Part shown: piece after piece, positions 8,739 through 17,290 of the stretch
Numbering within the stretch: position 1 is the first letter of the stretch
How the letters are laid out: every line of letters starts with the position of its first letter
Assembly (NCBI RefSeq): GCF_030435705.1
Contig: NZ_CP129382.1
Coordinates: forward strand, 806,001-870,000
Length of the DNA: 64,000 nucleotides
Direction: 5' to 3'
From: Rhizobium sp. SSA_523
Lineage (GTDB): Bacteria > Pseudomonadota > Alphaproteobacteria > Rhizobiales > Rhizobiaceae
Notes under the pieces: model-generated
What the model was told of the DNA's origin: nothing
Seen by the model: only the letters and a program-made list of their open reading frames with translations
The model's database searches: none
Made by a program: the position numbers and the translations under genes

Positions 8739-9900
8739 AGCCGCGATCATAGCCGTAGAGCCAATCGAGATCCGCCGCCAGCGCCTGCGGCGGACGCAAG
8801 GCAAGAACGACGTCGCGGCCAAGTCGCATGGGGCCGCGCAGATGGTAGGCAAAGCGGTTGAACTGGCCACGCCGGCGGACCCGCTCCACCCGTGGCTTGC
8901 GGATGGCTTCGTAGGAGACGAGCGCCTCGGCAAGCGTCGGGCATTGGCTCACCTGACGCGCCAGTTCCATCGCATCCTCGATCGCCATGGCCGCGCCCTG
9001 GGCGGCGAAGGGCATCATCGCATGCGCGGAATCGCCGATCAGCACCTTGCTCTCCCCATCGTGCCATCGCCCGTCGCTGACCTGGTAGAGCGGCCAGAAT
9101 TTCGCATCATGCGCGCGTCTCAGCATCTCGACGATCTGCGGATTCCACTGCCGGAACTGTCGCAGCAGCATGCTGCGTTCCGCCGCCGTGGCGCTCGCGT
9201 CCCAGGTTTCGCCCGGGGTCACACCGCTGGCAATCGCCACAACGTTGAAACCGCCGGCTTCCCTCAGCGGATAGCAGATGATGTGCGCCGACGGACCGAG
9301 AAAGGCGGTGACCGAATCGGGCGGCAGGAATCGTGGTGCGTCGCTGGCATCCAGCATGAAGCGCCAGGCGACATTATGCGAGAAATCGGGCTCCGGCGGG
9401 GAGGGGATGGCCTCTCGCAGGCTTGACCAGACACCGTCTGCCCCGACGATCAGCTCCGGGCGCTCGCCGGTTTCGGCTGCGATCTCCTCGGTGGTTCCGG
9501 TCCTGATCCGCCTGCCGAGATTGAGCGTGCAGAGCGGCTGGTCCTCCACGGCCTGGCTCAGCGCATTCTGCAGGCTGTAGCGATGCAGCACGCCGTAAGG
9601 CGCCTTCCAGCGCTGCCGCGCGACTGTCCCGACCGGCACATGCGCAATATGGCCGAGTGTACGGCCGGAAGCGAGCGAGATCCGCTCCGGCTCCGTCCAG
9701 ACCGCCTCGATGCGATCCAGCACGCCCAGCGCGTCGAGAATGCGAGAGGCATTGGGCGAAATCTGCAGGCCTGCGCCGACCTGCGCGAGGTAGGGCGCCT
9801 GTTCGAAAATCTGGACGCGGATGCCGCGCTTGGACAGTGCGAGCGCCGCTGTCAGGCCCGCCATACCGGCGCCGATGATGGCGGCACTCTTGATGCTCAT
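8734..9900 (-). CDS. FAD-dependent monooxygenase, salicylate hydroxylase-like
   Basis: Flavoprotein aromatic hydroxylase family, 388 aa. The Rossmann motif GAGMAGLTAALALSKRG is at about residues 11-27. The DG motif is GADGVWS, and the FAD ribityl-binding GD motif is IGDSAHAMMPFAAQGAA. These place it with NAD(P)H-dependent one-component hydroxylases such as salicylate 1-monooxygenase and UbiH-like enzymes. The true substrate cannot be read from sequence. It is followed by 14 bases and the zf-CHCC gene upstream on the same strand, so the two are probably cotranscribed. Confidence 0.85.
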   Translation of the reverse strand: MSIKSAAIIGAGMAGLTAALALSKRGIRVQIFEQAPYLAQVGAGLQISPNASRILDALGVLDRIEAVWTEPERISLASGRTLGHIAHVPVGTVARQRWKAPYGVLHRYSLQNALSQAVEDQPLCTLNLGRRIRTGTTEEIAAETGERPELIVGADGVWSSLREAIPSPPEPDFSHNVAWRFMLDASDAPRFLPPDSVTAFLGPSAHIICYPLREAGGFNVVAIASGVTPGETWDASATAAERSMLLRQFRQWNPQIVEMLRRAHDAKFWPLYQVSDGRWHDGESKVLIGDSAHAMMPFAAQGAAMAIEDAMELARQVSQCPTLAEALVSYEAIRKPRVERVRRRGQFNRFAYHLRGPMRLGRDVVLALRPPQALAADLDWLYGYDRGS

Positions 9901-9914
9901 GGCAATCCTTGCGC

Positions 9915-10160
9915 CTAGGCGGCCTTTACATGAAAGACACAGCCGGCAGGCACGGTCTCGTCCGCCTTCAGCGCCGGGTTATAGCGGTAAAGCGTCGAAC
10001 AATAGGAACAGACCTTCTCATTGTCGTCGCCCATGTCGATATAGATGTGCGGATGGTCGAAAGGCACATTCGCTCCGGTGCACATGAATTCCTTCACGCC
10101 GACCTCGATCACCCGGTGGCCGCCGTCGTTCTGGAAATGGGGGATACCGTGTCCGGCCAT
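9915..10160 (-). CDS. zinc-finger domain protein (zf-CHCC, NDUFS6-like)
   Basis: An 81-aa protein with the zf-CHCC pattern: the cysteine of EFMCTGA, the histidine of FDHPHIYIDMGD, then CSYC. This family is homologous to the mitochondrial complex I accessory subunit NDUFS6 (13 kDa), which binds zinc. In alphaproteobacteria it is a small separate gene like this one, and a role in NADH dehydrogenase is inferred rather than shown. The start MAGHGIPHF at 10160 was preferred to the ATG four codons earlier. Confidence 0.85.
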   Translation of the reverse strand: MAGHGIPHFQNDGGHRVIEVGVKEFMCTGANVPFDHPHIYIDMGDDNEKVCSYCSTLYRYNPALKADETVPAGCVFHVKAA

Positions 10161-10195
10161 TATCGTCTCCAATGCTTTGAATTTCTGCCGCGGAC

Positions 10196-10201
10196 ATTAT
10201 A
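10196..10201 (-). promoter_or_regulatory. candidate minus-10 of the zf-CHCC/monooxygenase operon
   Basis: A consensus TATAAT on the minus strand 35 bases upstream of the zf-CHCC start. No good minus-35 is seen at 16-18 bases. Confidence 0.35.
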
Positions 10202-10405
10202 GAGGCGGGGGTTGAAAGTGTAGTGCCAAGACGGTGCGGCGGGTTAAAAAAATCGGCCCGTCCGCAACAGGCGGGTGGTTTCGAGACCGGATCGCCAGGG
10301 CCGGCCAGGACCAAAGCAGGGACGGACGGCATCGAACAGCACCCATGCCAGGGCCGGCAGGACCGGACATCAGCGTGGCGGATCGCAGAGCAGGGAAGCA
10401 GCAGG

Positions 10406-11191
10406 ATGAACTTGAACACACCGAAATACTCGACCTTTACGCATCAAGGCCTCAACCTTGCCTATTTCGATGAGGGAACGGCGTCAGGCGATGCCATTCT
10501 GCTCATTCACGGCTTTGCCTCCACGGCGAATGTCAACTGGGTGCATCCCGGCTGGCTGAAGGTGCTGGGCGAGGCGGGCTACCGGGTGATCGCGCTCGAC
10601 AATCGCGGCCATGGCGCAAGCGACAAGCCAGCCGATGCGGAGGCTTACCGGCCATGGATCATGGCCGAGGATGCCGTCGCCCTGCTCGATCACCTCGATC
10701 TGCCGAACGCGCATCTGATGGGCTATTCGATGGGTGCGCGCATCGCCACATTCGCAGCGCTCGCGCATCAGGAGCGTGTCCGCTCCCTCGTGCTGGGCGG
10801 CCTGGGGATCGGCATGACGGACGGCGTGGGCGACTGGGATCCGATCGCCGACGCCCTCCTGGCGCCCTCGCTCGACGCCGTGACGCATGAGCGCGGCCGG
10901 ATGTTTCGCGCCTTTGCCGACCAGACCAGGAGTGATCGCCAGGCGCTTGCCGCCTGCATCCGCGGATCGCGCGATCTCGTAACGCGTGCCGATATGGCGC
11001 GCATCACCGTGCCGACCTTGATCGGCGTCGGCACCAGGGACGATATCGCCGGCTCTGCGCAGGAACTGGCAGCCTTGATGCCGAACGCGCAGGCGCTCGA
11101 CATCCCCAATCGGGATCATATGCTGGCGGTGGGAGACCGGGTGTTCAAGGCTGCCGTGCTCGATTTCCTGGCCGGGCAGACCGCGGCGTGA
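10406..11191 (+). CDS. alpha/beta fold hydrolase
   Basis: A 261-aa protein of the alpha/beta hydrolase superfamily. The oxyanion segment LLIHGFAST, the DNRGHGAS turn and the nucleophile elbow GYSMGAR are all present. The C-terminal histidine is probably that of NRDHMLA, and the acid may be the aspartate in GTRDD. A cap region lies around residues 140-190. The substrate is unknown; esterase or haloperoxidase-type activity is possible. The start at 10406 has GGGAAG upstream; the longer frame upstream reads as non-coding. It is divergent from the zf-CHCC gene. Confidence 0.85.
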   Translation: MNLNTPKYSTFTHQGLNLAYFDEGTASGDAILLIHGFASTANVNWVHPGWLKVLGEAGYRVIALDNRGHGASDKPADAEAYRPWIMAEDAVALLDHLDLPNAHLMGYSMGARIATFAALAHQERVRSLVLGGLGIGMTDGVGDWDPIADALLAPSLDAVTHERGRMFRAFADQTRSDRQALAACIRGSRDLVTRADMARITVPTLIGVGTRDDIAGSAQELAALMPNAQALDIPNRDHMLAVGDRVFKAAVLDFLAGQTAA

Positions 11192-11216
11192 GGCCGATGC
11201 GGATTTTCCGCGCGCA

Positions 11217-11247
11217 TTGGAGTTTGCGCAAGTTTGTTCTATATAAT
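11217..11247 (+). promoter_or_regulatory. candidate promoter of cysE
   Basis: TTGGAG (11217-11222), a 19-base spacer, then a perfect TATAAT (11242-11247), about 29 bases upstream of the cysE start. The minus-10 is convincing; the spacer is long. Confidence 0.45.
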
Positions 11248-11275
11248 GACGTCTCAGTCAAACGAGGGTTCTGCC

Positions 11276-12100
11276 ATGGCGGCACGCACTGATATACGCG
11301 CCTCGGAGCCGGTGGCTTCCGTGGATCCGATCTGGGATACGCTGCGCGAAGAGGCCAAGGCAGGTGCGGAGCGGGATCCGCTGCTTGCGGCCTTCCTGTA
11401 TTCCACGGTGCTCAACCATCGCTCGCTGGAAGATTGCGTGATCCATAGGATCTGCGAGCGGCTGGACCATCCGGATCTGCAGGCCGTGCTGCTGCGTCAG
11501 ACCTTCGAGGAAATGCTGCGCGACTGGCCGGAATGGGGGACGATCCTGCGGGTCGACATCCAGGCCTATTACGATCGCGATCCCGCCTGCCTGCGCTTTC
11601 TGGAGCCGGTGCTCTACTTCAAGGGCTTTCATGCCATCCAGACACATCGGCTGGCGCATTGGCTGATGAAGCGGGACCGGCGCGATTTCGCCATGTATCT
11701 GCAAAGCCGGTCCTCCAGCGTCTTCCAGACCGATATCAATCCGGCGGCGCGCATCGGCCGCGGCGTCTTCCTCGATCATGCGACGGGTTTCGTCGTGGGC
11801 GAGACGGCGGTGATCGGCGACAATGTCTCGATCCTGCATGGCGTGACGCTCGGCGGGACCGGCAAGGAAGGCGCCGATCGCCATCCCAAGATCGGCAATG
11901 GCGTGTTGATCGGCGCCGGCGCCAAGATCCTCGGCAATATCGAAATCGGCCACTGCTCGCGCGTTGCGGCCGGTTCGGTCGTGTTGAAACCGGTGCCGGC
12001 CAAATCCACGGTCGCCGGCGTGCCGGCCAAGGTGGTTGGCGAAGCCGGTTGTTCTGAGCCCTCGCGCCTGATGGACCAGATGCTGCGCTCAGAGGATTGA
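11276..12100 (+). CDS. cysE: serine O-acetyltransferase
   Basis: Transfers acetyl from acetyl-CoA to L-serine, giving O-acetylserine for cysteine synthesis. The 274-aa protein has the N-terminal helical SATase domain (PIWDTLREEAKAGAERDPLL) and a left-handed beta-helix with hexapeptide repeats. Catalytic signature regions FLDHATGFVVGETAVIGD and HGVTLGGTGKEGADRHPKIG are intact. The C-terminal tail, where cysteine feedback and cysteine-synthase binding occur, ends MLRSED, without the usual terminal isoleucine. The start at 11276 has GAGG upstream. Confidence 0.92.
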   Translation: MAARTDIRASEPVASVDPIWDTLREEAKAGAERDPLLAAFLYSTVLNHRSLEDCVIHRICERLDHPDLQAVLLRQTFEEMLRDWPEWGTILRVDIQAYYDRDPACLRFLEPVLYFKGFHAIQTHRLAHWLMKRDRRDFAMYLQSRSSSVFQTDINPAARIGRGVFLDHATGFVVGETAVIGDNVSILHGVTLGGTGKEGADRHPKIGNGVLIGAGAKILGNIEIGHCSRVAAGSVVLKPVPAKSTVAGVPAKVVGEAGCSEPSRLMDQMLRSED

Positions 12101-12228
12101 GGCTTTGCCCTGGTGCGCCATGTTAGGTGTCGAGGGAGCGGAAAAAAGCTGGGCCTTGCGTCCTTTACTTTCGTGACCGACCCGTGCCAAAAGCCACCGC
12201 ACTGCGAATCCTGACGGAGAAAACATCA

Positions 12229-12432
12229 GTGAAAGCCGAAGAAATCAAGAAACTGGACGCCTATTTCAAGCGGGTGTTCAATCCCTCGATGAACGTCAAG
12301 GCTCGCCCGCGCAAGGATGATTCCGCGGAAGTCTACGCCGGCGACGAGTTCCTGGGCGTCGTCTATGTCGACGACGAGGACGAAGACCGCTCCTACAATT
12401 TCTCGATGGCGATCCTCGACGTCGATCTGTGA
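12229..12432 (+). CDS. DUF3126 family protein
   Basis: A 67-aa protein beginning at a GTG, with GGAGA eight bases upstream. The frame is open further upstream, but that part is not protein-like and known family members start at this point. The sequence is typical of DUF3126: KLDAYFKRVFNP, ARPRKDDSAEVY, DRSYNFSMAILDVDL. It is acidic, soluble and highly conserved in alphaproteobacteria. The function is not known. It follows cysE by 128 bases. Confidence 0.85.
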   Translation: MKAEEIKKLDAYFKRVFNPSMNVKARPRKDDSAEVYAGDEFLGVVYVDDEDEDRSYNFSMAILDVDL

Positions 12433-12473
12433 GCGGCGGCGCATCGCGCAATCCATTCGGATCACATCACCAG

Positions 12474-12496
12474 AACGGGACCTGCGGGTCCCGTTT
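12474..12496 (+). terminator. stem-loop after the DUF3126 gene
   Basis: Perfect arms AACGGGACC (12474-12482) and GGTCCCGTT (12487-12495) with a four-base loop, followed by the T-rich TGCGTTTCG. Probably terminates the cysE-DUF3126 transcript. Confidence 0.65.
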
Positions 12497-12579
12497 GCGT
12501 TTCGTCAGTTTTGCTTGCGGCGAATGGGTCTGATGGGCCCTTTGTTACCGATTCTTCACACGCTAAGGGCGATCCGCGC

Positions 12580-12609
12580 TTGACTTTCGCAGTGCAAAAT
12601 CTCCTATTT
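12580..12609 (+). promoter_or_regulatory. promoter of the phasin gene
   Basis: TTGACT (12580-12585, preceded by C), an 18-base spacer and CTATTT (12604-12609). This matches the rhizobial sigma-70 pattern CTTGAC ... CTATAT. The phasin ATG is 33 bases downstream of the minus-10. Confidence 0.5.
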
Positions 12610-12619
12610 GCAGTGCGAA
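12586..12619. promoter_or_regulatory. operator-like dyad over the phasin promoter, possible PhaR site
   Basis: TTCGCAGTGCAAA (12586-12598) and TTTGCAGTGCGAA (12607-12619) form an inverted repeat with only the central base mismatched. At the same time GCAGTGC is repeated directly 21 bases apart, two helical turns. The left half lies in the promoter spacer and the right half covers the minus-10 end. PhaR repressors bind TGC-rich repeats of this kind before phasin genes and dissociate on polyhydroxybutyrate granules. The assignment to PhaR is inference. Confidence 0.5.
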
Positions 12620-12641
12620 GCAACCCCTCAGGAGGCGGAGA

Positions 12642-12998
12642 ATGTTCAATTTCGATGAAGCCAACCGGAAGAGCAAGGAAGCGGTGGACGGCATGATGCG
12701 CGGTTACTCGGACCTGTTTAAGGGTTTCCAGGCCATCGCGACGGAGACGGGCGAATTCCAGAAGAAGTCGTTCCAGGGCATGATGTCCTACATGGAGCAA
12801 CTGGCTTCGGCCCGCAGCATCGAGACCGTCTACGAAGTGCAGACGGCCTATGCCAGAACGTCCTACGAGACTTTCGTGGCCGAAGCCATGAAGCTCAGCG
12901 ACATGTATGCGGATCTGGCAAAGAGCGCCTACAAGCCCGCCGAGGCTTCGCTGCAGAAGCCAGCGACGGCCATCGTTCCGGCCCAGGCAGCGGCCTGA
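12642..12998 (+). CDS. phasin family protein
   Basis: A 118-aa, mostly helical, amphipathic protein of the phasin type, starting MFNFDEANRKSKEAVDGMM. Typical features are the repeated AYARTSYETFVAEAMKLSDMYADLAKSAYKP segment and an Ala/Pro-rich tail. Phasins coat polyhydroxyalkanoate granules and control their number and size. An ideal ribosome binding site (AGGAGG) precedes the start. It has its own promoter, an operator-like dyad and a strong terminator, so it is monocistronic. Confidence 0.88.
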   Translation: MFNFDEANRKSKEAVDGMMRGYSDLFKGFQAIATETGEFQKKSFQGMMSYMEQLASARSIETVYEVQTAYARTSYETFVAEAMKLSDMYADLAKSAYKPAEASLQKPATAIVPAQAAA

Positions 12999-13052
12999 TC
13001 TCCGGCACAAGGCCGAGAGACAAGCGTCCGACATTTTTCGACCACGGTCCTG

Positions 13053-13088
13053 AACCGGCGGCACAAGCGGTGCTGCCGGTTCTTTTTT
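13053..13088 (+). terminator. Rho-independent terminator of the phasin gene
   Basis: AACCGGCGGCAC (13053-13064) pairs with GTGCTGCCGGTT (13070-13081), with one G-U pair and a five-base loop, followed by TTTTTT (13083-13088). Confidence 0.88.
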
Positions 13089-13152
13089 GTGCTTCGCCCC
13101 CGGCTGGGGCCTTGTTTTTCCTGTTCCAGGCAAGCCACGCAAGGAATAGTGA

Positions 13153-13180
13153 TTGCGCCCTGCCGCAAGGGGCTTAAAAT
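13153..13180 (+). promoter_or_regulatory. candidate promoter of clpS-clpA
   Basis: TTGCGC (13153-13158), a 16-base spacer and TAAAAT (13175-13180), about 88 bases upstream of the clpS start. Confidence 0.4.
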
Positions 13181-13268
13181 CCACGTTCAGCGAACTAAAT
13201 AAAGGCATCTGATGTTCGGTCCGGAACGGCGCTTCGCTGCAAGGGGCCGGGCGACCGGGGAATAGACA

Positions 13269-13625
13269 ATGATGATCGCATCGCCGATCTTAATGGAGAC
13301 TGAGAAGGACGACCAAGGTGACCAGGGCAGTCGCGGCACGTCGGTCATAACCCGCACGAAGCCGAAGACGAAAAAGCCAAGTCTCTATCGAGTCCTTCTT
13401 CTGAATGACGATTACACCCCAATGGATTTCGTCATTCACATTCTGGAGCGTTTTTTCCAGAAAGACCGCGAAGCGGCCACCCGCATCATGCTGCATGTCC
13501 ATCATCATGGCGTCGGCGAATGTGGGATTTTCACGTACGAGGTCGCTGAAACAAAGGTGAGCCAGGTCATGGATTTTGCCCGCCAGCACCAGCACCCGCT
13601 GCAATGTGTCATGGAAAAGAAGTGA
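13269..13625 (+). CDS. clpS: ATP-dependent Clp protease adaptor ClpS
   Basis: Adaptor that delivers N-degron substrates to ClpAP. The 118-aa protein has an unstructured N-terminal tail (to about residue 30), then the ClpS core: [20 protein letters not shown], where NDDYTPM contacts the N-degron, and [23 protein letters not shown]. The tail ends in the conserved [14 protein letters not shown]. Two adjacent ATGs (13269, 13272) are equally possible. It is followed by clpA after nine bases, as expected for a shared operon. Confidence 0.93.
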   Translation: MMIASPILMETEKDDQGDQGSRGTSVITRTKPKTKKPSLYRVLLLNDDYTPMDFVIHILERFFQKDREAATRIMLHVHHHGVGECGIFTYEVAETKVSQVMDFARQHQHPLQCVMEKK

Positions 13626-13634
13626 GGACCGCAC

Positions 13635-16148
13635 GTGCCAACATTTTCGCCTAGTCTAGAAAAGGCGCTGCATCAGGCACTGACCTTCGCCAATGAGCGG
13701 CACCACGAATATGCAACGCTAGAACATCTGCTCCTGGCTTTGATCGATGATGCCGACGCGGCTGCGGTCATGGGAGCCTGCAATGTCGACCTGGAAGCCC
13801 TCCGCAAGACGGTTTCCGATTATGTCGATCATGATCTGACCAATCTCATCACCGGCTATGACGAGGATTCCAAGCCCACTTCGGGCTTCCAGCGCGTCAT
13901 CCAGCGGGCGGTGATCCACGTCCAGTCCTCCGGACGGGAAGAGGTGACCGGGGCCAATGTGCTGGTCGCCATCTTCGCCGAACGCGAGAGCCATGCGGCC
14001 TATTTCCTGCAGGAACAGGAAATGACCCGCTACGATGCGGTCAATTACATCTCGCACGGAATTGGCAAGCGTCCGGGCTCGTCCCGGGTTCGTCCGCCGC
14101 GCGGCGCCGACGAGGGCGAGGCCGAGGCCAAGGCACCTCGCGGCGAGCAGGACGAGGCTGCCGGCAAGAAGGCGCCGGATGCGCTGAAGGCCTATTGCGT
14201 CAACCTGAACGAGAAGGCCAAGGATGGCCGCATCGATCCGCTGATCGGCCGGCATGACGAGGTCAACCGGACGATCCAGGTCCTGTGCCGCCGCTCGAAG
14301 AACAATCCGCTCTATGTCGGCGATCCGGGCGTCGGCAAGACGGCGATTGCCGAAGGCCTCGCCAAGCGGATTATCGAAGGCAAGGTGCCGGAAGCTCTCG
14401 CCGATGCCACGATCTTTTCGCTGGACATGGGCACGCTTCTGGCCGGGACCCGTTATCGCGGCGATTTCGAGGAACGCCTGAAGCAGGTGGTGAAGGAACT
14501 GGAAGACTATCCCGGTGCCGTCCTCTTCATCGACGAGATCCATACCGTGATCGGTGCCGGAGCAACCTCCGGCGGCGCCATGGATGCGTCGAACCTGTTG
14601 AAGCCGGCTCTGTCCTCCGGGGCGATCCGCTGCATCGGCTCGACCACCTACAAGGAATATCGCCAGTTCTTCGAGAAGGACCGGGCGCTTGTCCGGCGGT
14701 TCCAGAAGATCGACGTCAATGAGCCTTCGATCGATGATGCGATCGAGATCATGAAGGGTCTGAAGCCGTATTTCGAGGAATATCACAAGCTGCGTTACAC
14801 CAATGAGGCGATCAAGTCGGCGGTGGAACTGTCGGCACGCTATATTTCGGACCGCAAGCTGCCGGACAAGGCGATCGACGTCATCGACGAAACCGGAGCA
14901 GCGCAGATGCTGCTTCCGGCCTCGCGGCGGCGCAAGCTGATCACCGAAAAGGAGATCGAGGCCACGATTGCCACCATGGCGCGGATTCCGCCCAAGACCG
15001 TGTCCAAGGATGACGAGATGGTTCTCGCCAATCTGGAAAAGGAATTGCGGTCGGTGGTCTACGGCCAGGACAAGGCCATCGAGGCTTTGGCAACCGCCAT
15101 CAAGCTGGCGCGCGCCGGTCTGCGCGAACCGAACAAGCCGATTGGCTCCTACGTCTTTTCCGGTCCCACGGGGGTCGGCAAGACGGAAGTCGCCAAGCAG
15201 CTCGCCACGTCTTTGGGCGTGGAACTGCTGCGCTTCGACATGTCGGAATATATGGAGCGGCATACGGTCTCGCGTCTGCTTGGCGCACCTCCCGGCTATG
15301 TCGGGTTCGACCAGGGCGGTCTGTTGACGGATCAGGTCGACCAGCATCCGCATTCGGTTGTCCTGCTGGACGAAATCGAGAAAGCACATCCGGACATCTA
15401 CAACATCCTGTTGCAGGTCATGGATCACGGTTCGCTGACGGATCATAACGGCAAGAAGATCGATTTCCGCAATGTGATCCTGATCATGACCACCAATGCG
15501 GGCGCCGCGGAAATGGCCAAGGCCGCCATCGGCTTCGGCTCGTCCAGGCGCACGGGTGAGGATGAAGAGGCGCTCAACCGCCTGTTCACGCCGGAATTCC
15601 GCAACCGTCTCGATGCGACGATCGCCTTCGCGCCGCTGCCGACGGAGGTCATCCACCAGGTGGTGCAGAAGTTCGTCATGCAGTTGGAAACGCAGCTTTC
15701 CGAGCGCAATGTGACCTTCGATCTGCATCAGGATGCCGTCGCCTGGCTGGCCGACAAGGGGTATGACGAGCGTATGGGCGCACGGCCGCTGTCGCGCGTC
15801 ATCCAGGAGCACATCAAGAAGCCGCTCGCCAACGAGATCCTGTTCGGCGCGCTGCGCAAGGGCGGTGTCGTGAAGGTGACGGTCGGCAAGAAGGAGGACG
15901 GTACCGATGGTCTGGTGCTGGAATCCATTCCGGAAACGGCGCCGGTGAAGCCCAAGCCGGAGGTGGAAGCCGCCGCCGAGGACGCACCCAAGGCCAAGAC
16001 CGGCAAAGGCGGTTCCGATCGCTCGAAAGGCAAGGCCGCGCCCAAGAGCAGCACGCTCGAAGCCGATTCCGACGTGATCACGCAGGAGCCGGAACAGAGC
16101 AAGCCGCGCAAGGGATCGACGGTGCCCCGCGTGCCGAAGAAGAAGTAA
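13635..16148 (+). CDS. clpA: ATP-dependent Clp protease ATP-binding subunit ClpA
   Basis: Hexameric AAA+ unfoldase that feeds substrates into ClpP. The 837-aa protein has the N-domain that binds ClpS (MPTFSPSLEKALHQALTFANERHHEYATLEHLLLAL region), D1 with Walker A GDPGVGKT near residue 230, and D2 with Walker A GPTGVGKT near residue 510. Walker B is DEIEKAHPDI. There is no ClpB-type middle coiled coil. The last 70 or so residues are a charged, Lys/Ala/Glu-rich low-complexity tail, longer than in E. coli ClpA but common in rhizobia. Confidence 0.95.
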   Translation: MPTFSPSLEKALHQALTFANERHHEYATLEHLLLALIDDADAAAVMGACNVDLEALRKTVSDYVDHDLTNLITGYDEDSKPTSGFQRVIQRAVIHVQSSGREEVTGANVLVAIFAERESHAAYFLQEQEMTRYDAVNYISHGIGKRPGSSRVRPPRGADEGEAEAKAPRGEQDEAAGKKAPDALKAYCVNLNEKAKDGRIDPLIGRHDEVNRTIQVLCRRSKNNPLYVGDPGVGKTAIAEGLAKRIIEGKVPEALADATIFSLDMGTLLAGTRYRGDFEERLKQVVKELEDYPGAVLFIDEIHTVIGAGATSGGAMDASNLLKPALSSGAIRCIGSTTYKEYRQFFEKDRALVRRFQKIDVNEPSIDDAIEIMKGLKPYFEEYHKLRYTNEAIKSAVELSARYISDRKLPDKAIDVIDETGAAQMLLPASRRRKLITEKEIEATIATMARIPPKTVSKDDEMVLANLEKELRSVVYGQDKAIEALATAIKLARAGLREPNKPIGSYVFSGPTGVGKTEVAKQLATSLGVELLRFDMSEYMERHTVSRLLGAPPGYVGFDQGGLLTDQVDQHPHSVVLLDEIEKAHPDIYNILLQVMDHGSLTDHNGKKIDFRNVILIMTTNAGAAEMAKAAIGFGSSRRTGEDEEALNRLFTPEFRNRLDATIAFAPLPTEVIHQVVQKFVMQLETQLSERNVTFDLHQDAVAWLADKGYDERMGARPLSRVIQEHIKKPLANEILFGALRKGGVVKVTVGKKEDGTDGLVLESIPETAPVKPKPEVEAAAEDAPKAKTGKGGSDRSKGKAAPKSSTLEADSDVITQEPEQSKPRKGSTVPRVPKKK

Positions 16149-16167
16149 GATCGATAAAGAAGAGATG

Positions 16168-16200
16168 GATGCCGGGGAGCAATCCCCGGCATCTTGCTGT
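16168..16200 (+). terminator. terminator of clpS-clpA
   Basis: A perfect 11-bp stem GATGCCGGGGA (16168-16178) with TCCCCGGCATC (16183-16193), a GCAA tetraloop and a weak T-rich tail (TTGCTGT). Confidence 0.75.
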
Positions 16201-16501
16201 CTGGCGGCTTGCTGCGTGCCTTGAGGGACGGCGGCGGAAGTGCGCCAGTATGCTGTGGGAAATTAGCCTCAGCGCATGGCTTTTGTTGCCGGTATCGCAA
16301 TAACGCGGGCTTGTGGCGAATTCGACCTTGGCGCGACGCGGCTGCAGAGGCAAACTTGCCCGGAAAAGACTCGGAAGCCTGTCATGTCATACCAGGCCGC
16401 GTCCTGCGGTTCCGACAGGCCTCACCAAACAGAAGGCGAAAGCGTGACAAGCGGATCTGAACTTTTGCGGCAGGCTTGCCTGCGCGCGCACGGAACGATC
16501 G
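16201..16501. other. clpA-azlC intergenic region
   Basis: About 300 bases with no credible gene. A perfect palindrome GCAGGC-TT-GCCTGC (16470-16483) lies 18 bases before the azlC start and could be an operator; amino-acid exporters of this class are often under Lrp-type control, but no regulator gene is adjacent. A looser GCCTGTC/GACAGGC repeat spans about 16378-16420. Confidence 0.45.
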
Positions 16502-17290
16502 ATGCCCCTGCCTTCGCCTGACAGCCAGTCCGCCTTGCCGTGGATCATCTCGGGAATGCGCGGCATCTTCTCGCTTCCCGCAATGATCCTGATGACATCC
16601 TTCGTCGGCTTCAGCGCCTTCGCCCTGGAATCCGGCATCACGCGCGACCAGGCCGTGTTCATGACGCTGGCCGTCTGGGCTCTTCCGGCCAAGATGATCC
16701 TGATCGGCACCATGGTGGGCGGCGCACCGCTGGCAGCGAGTTTTCTCGCCGTTACCCTCTCGTCGATCCGCATGATGCCCATGGTGGCCTCGCTGATGCC
16801 GGATATGAAGAGCGAGAAAAGCCCCACCTGGCTCCTGCTGTTTCTCTCGCATTTCGTGGCCATCACGTCCTGGGTCTTCGCCAATCAGCATCTGGGGTCG
16901 GTTCCGAGAGATCGCCGGCTGGCCTATTTCGGCGGCTTCGCCATTACCCTGACCCTCGTCAATGCGGTGATCGTCGGTGTCTGCTATGGCATTGTGGCGC
17001 AGTTTCCGCCGATTGTTGCCGGTGCGCTCTTCATGCTGACCCCGGTCTATTTCTTCGGCTCCATCTGGGCCAGCGCGCGCCATCCGGTGGTGAAGACCGC
17101 CTTCATTTTCGGCGTTGTTCTCGGACCGCTGTTCAGCCTTGTCGATCGCGAATTCGATGTCGTCTATGCCGGGCTGGGCGGCGGGACACTCGCCTATCTG
17201 ATCGACCGCTATCTTCTGCGGCCGCGCCGTCTGAAGCGCCGACAGGCCGCAGCGAGCCCCTCCCAGCCGCAGGAGGCCGGTTATGAGTGA
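16502..17290 (+). CDS. azlC: AzlC family branched-chain amino acid exporter, large subunit
   Basis: A 262-aa inner-membrane protein of the AzlC family. It partners AzlD to export branched-chain amino acids. The N-terminal GMRGIFSLPAMILMTSFVGFSAFALESG and the LSSIRMMPMVASLMPDM segment fit this family, and about seven to eight hydrophobic segments are visible. The basic C-terminus (RPRRLKRRQAAAS) is cytoplasmic. It overlaps azlD by eight bases, so the two are translationally coupled. The substrate is inferred from family only. Confidence 0.85.
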   Translation: MPLPSPDSQSALPWIISGMRGIFSLPAMILMTSFVGFSAFALESGITRDQAVFMTLAVWALPAKMILIGTMVGGAPLAASFLAVTLSSIRMMPMVASLMPDMKSEKSPTWLLLFLSHFVAITSWVFANQHLGSVPRDRRLAYFGGFAITLTLVNAVIVGVCYGIVAQFPPIVAGALFMLTPVYFFGSIWASARHPVVKTAFIFGVVLGPLFSLVDREFDVVYAGLGGGTLAYLIDRYLLRPRRLKRRQAAASPSQPQEAGYE

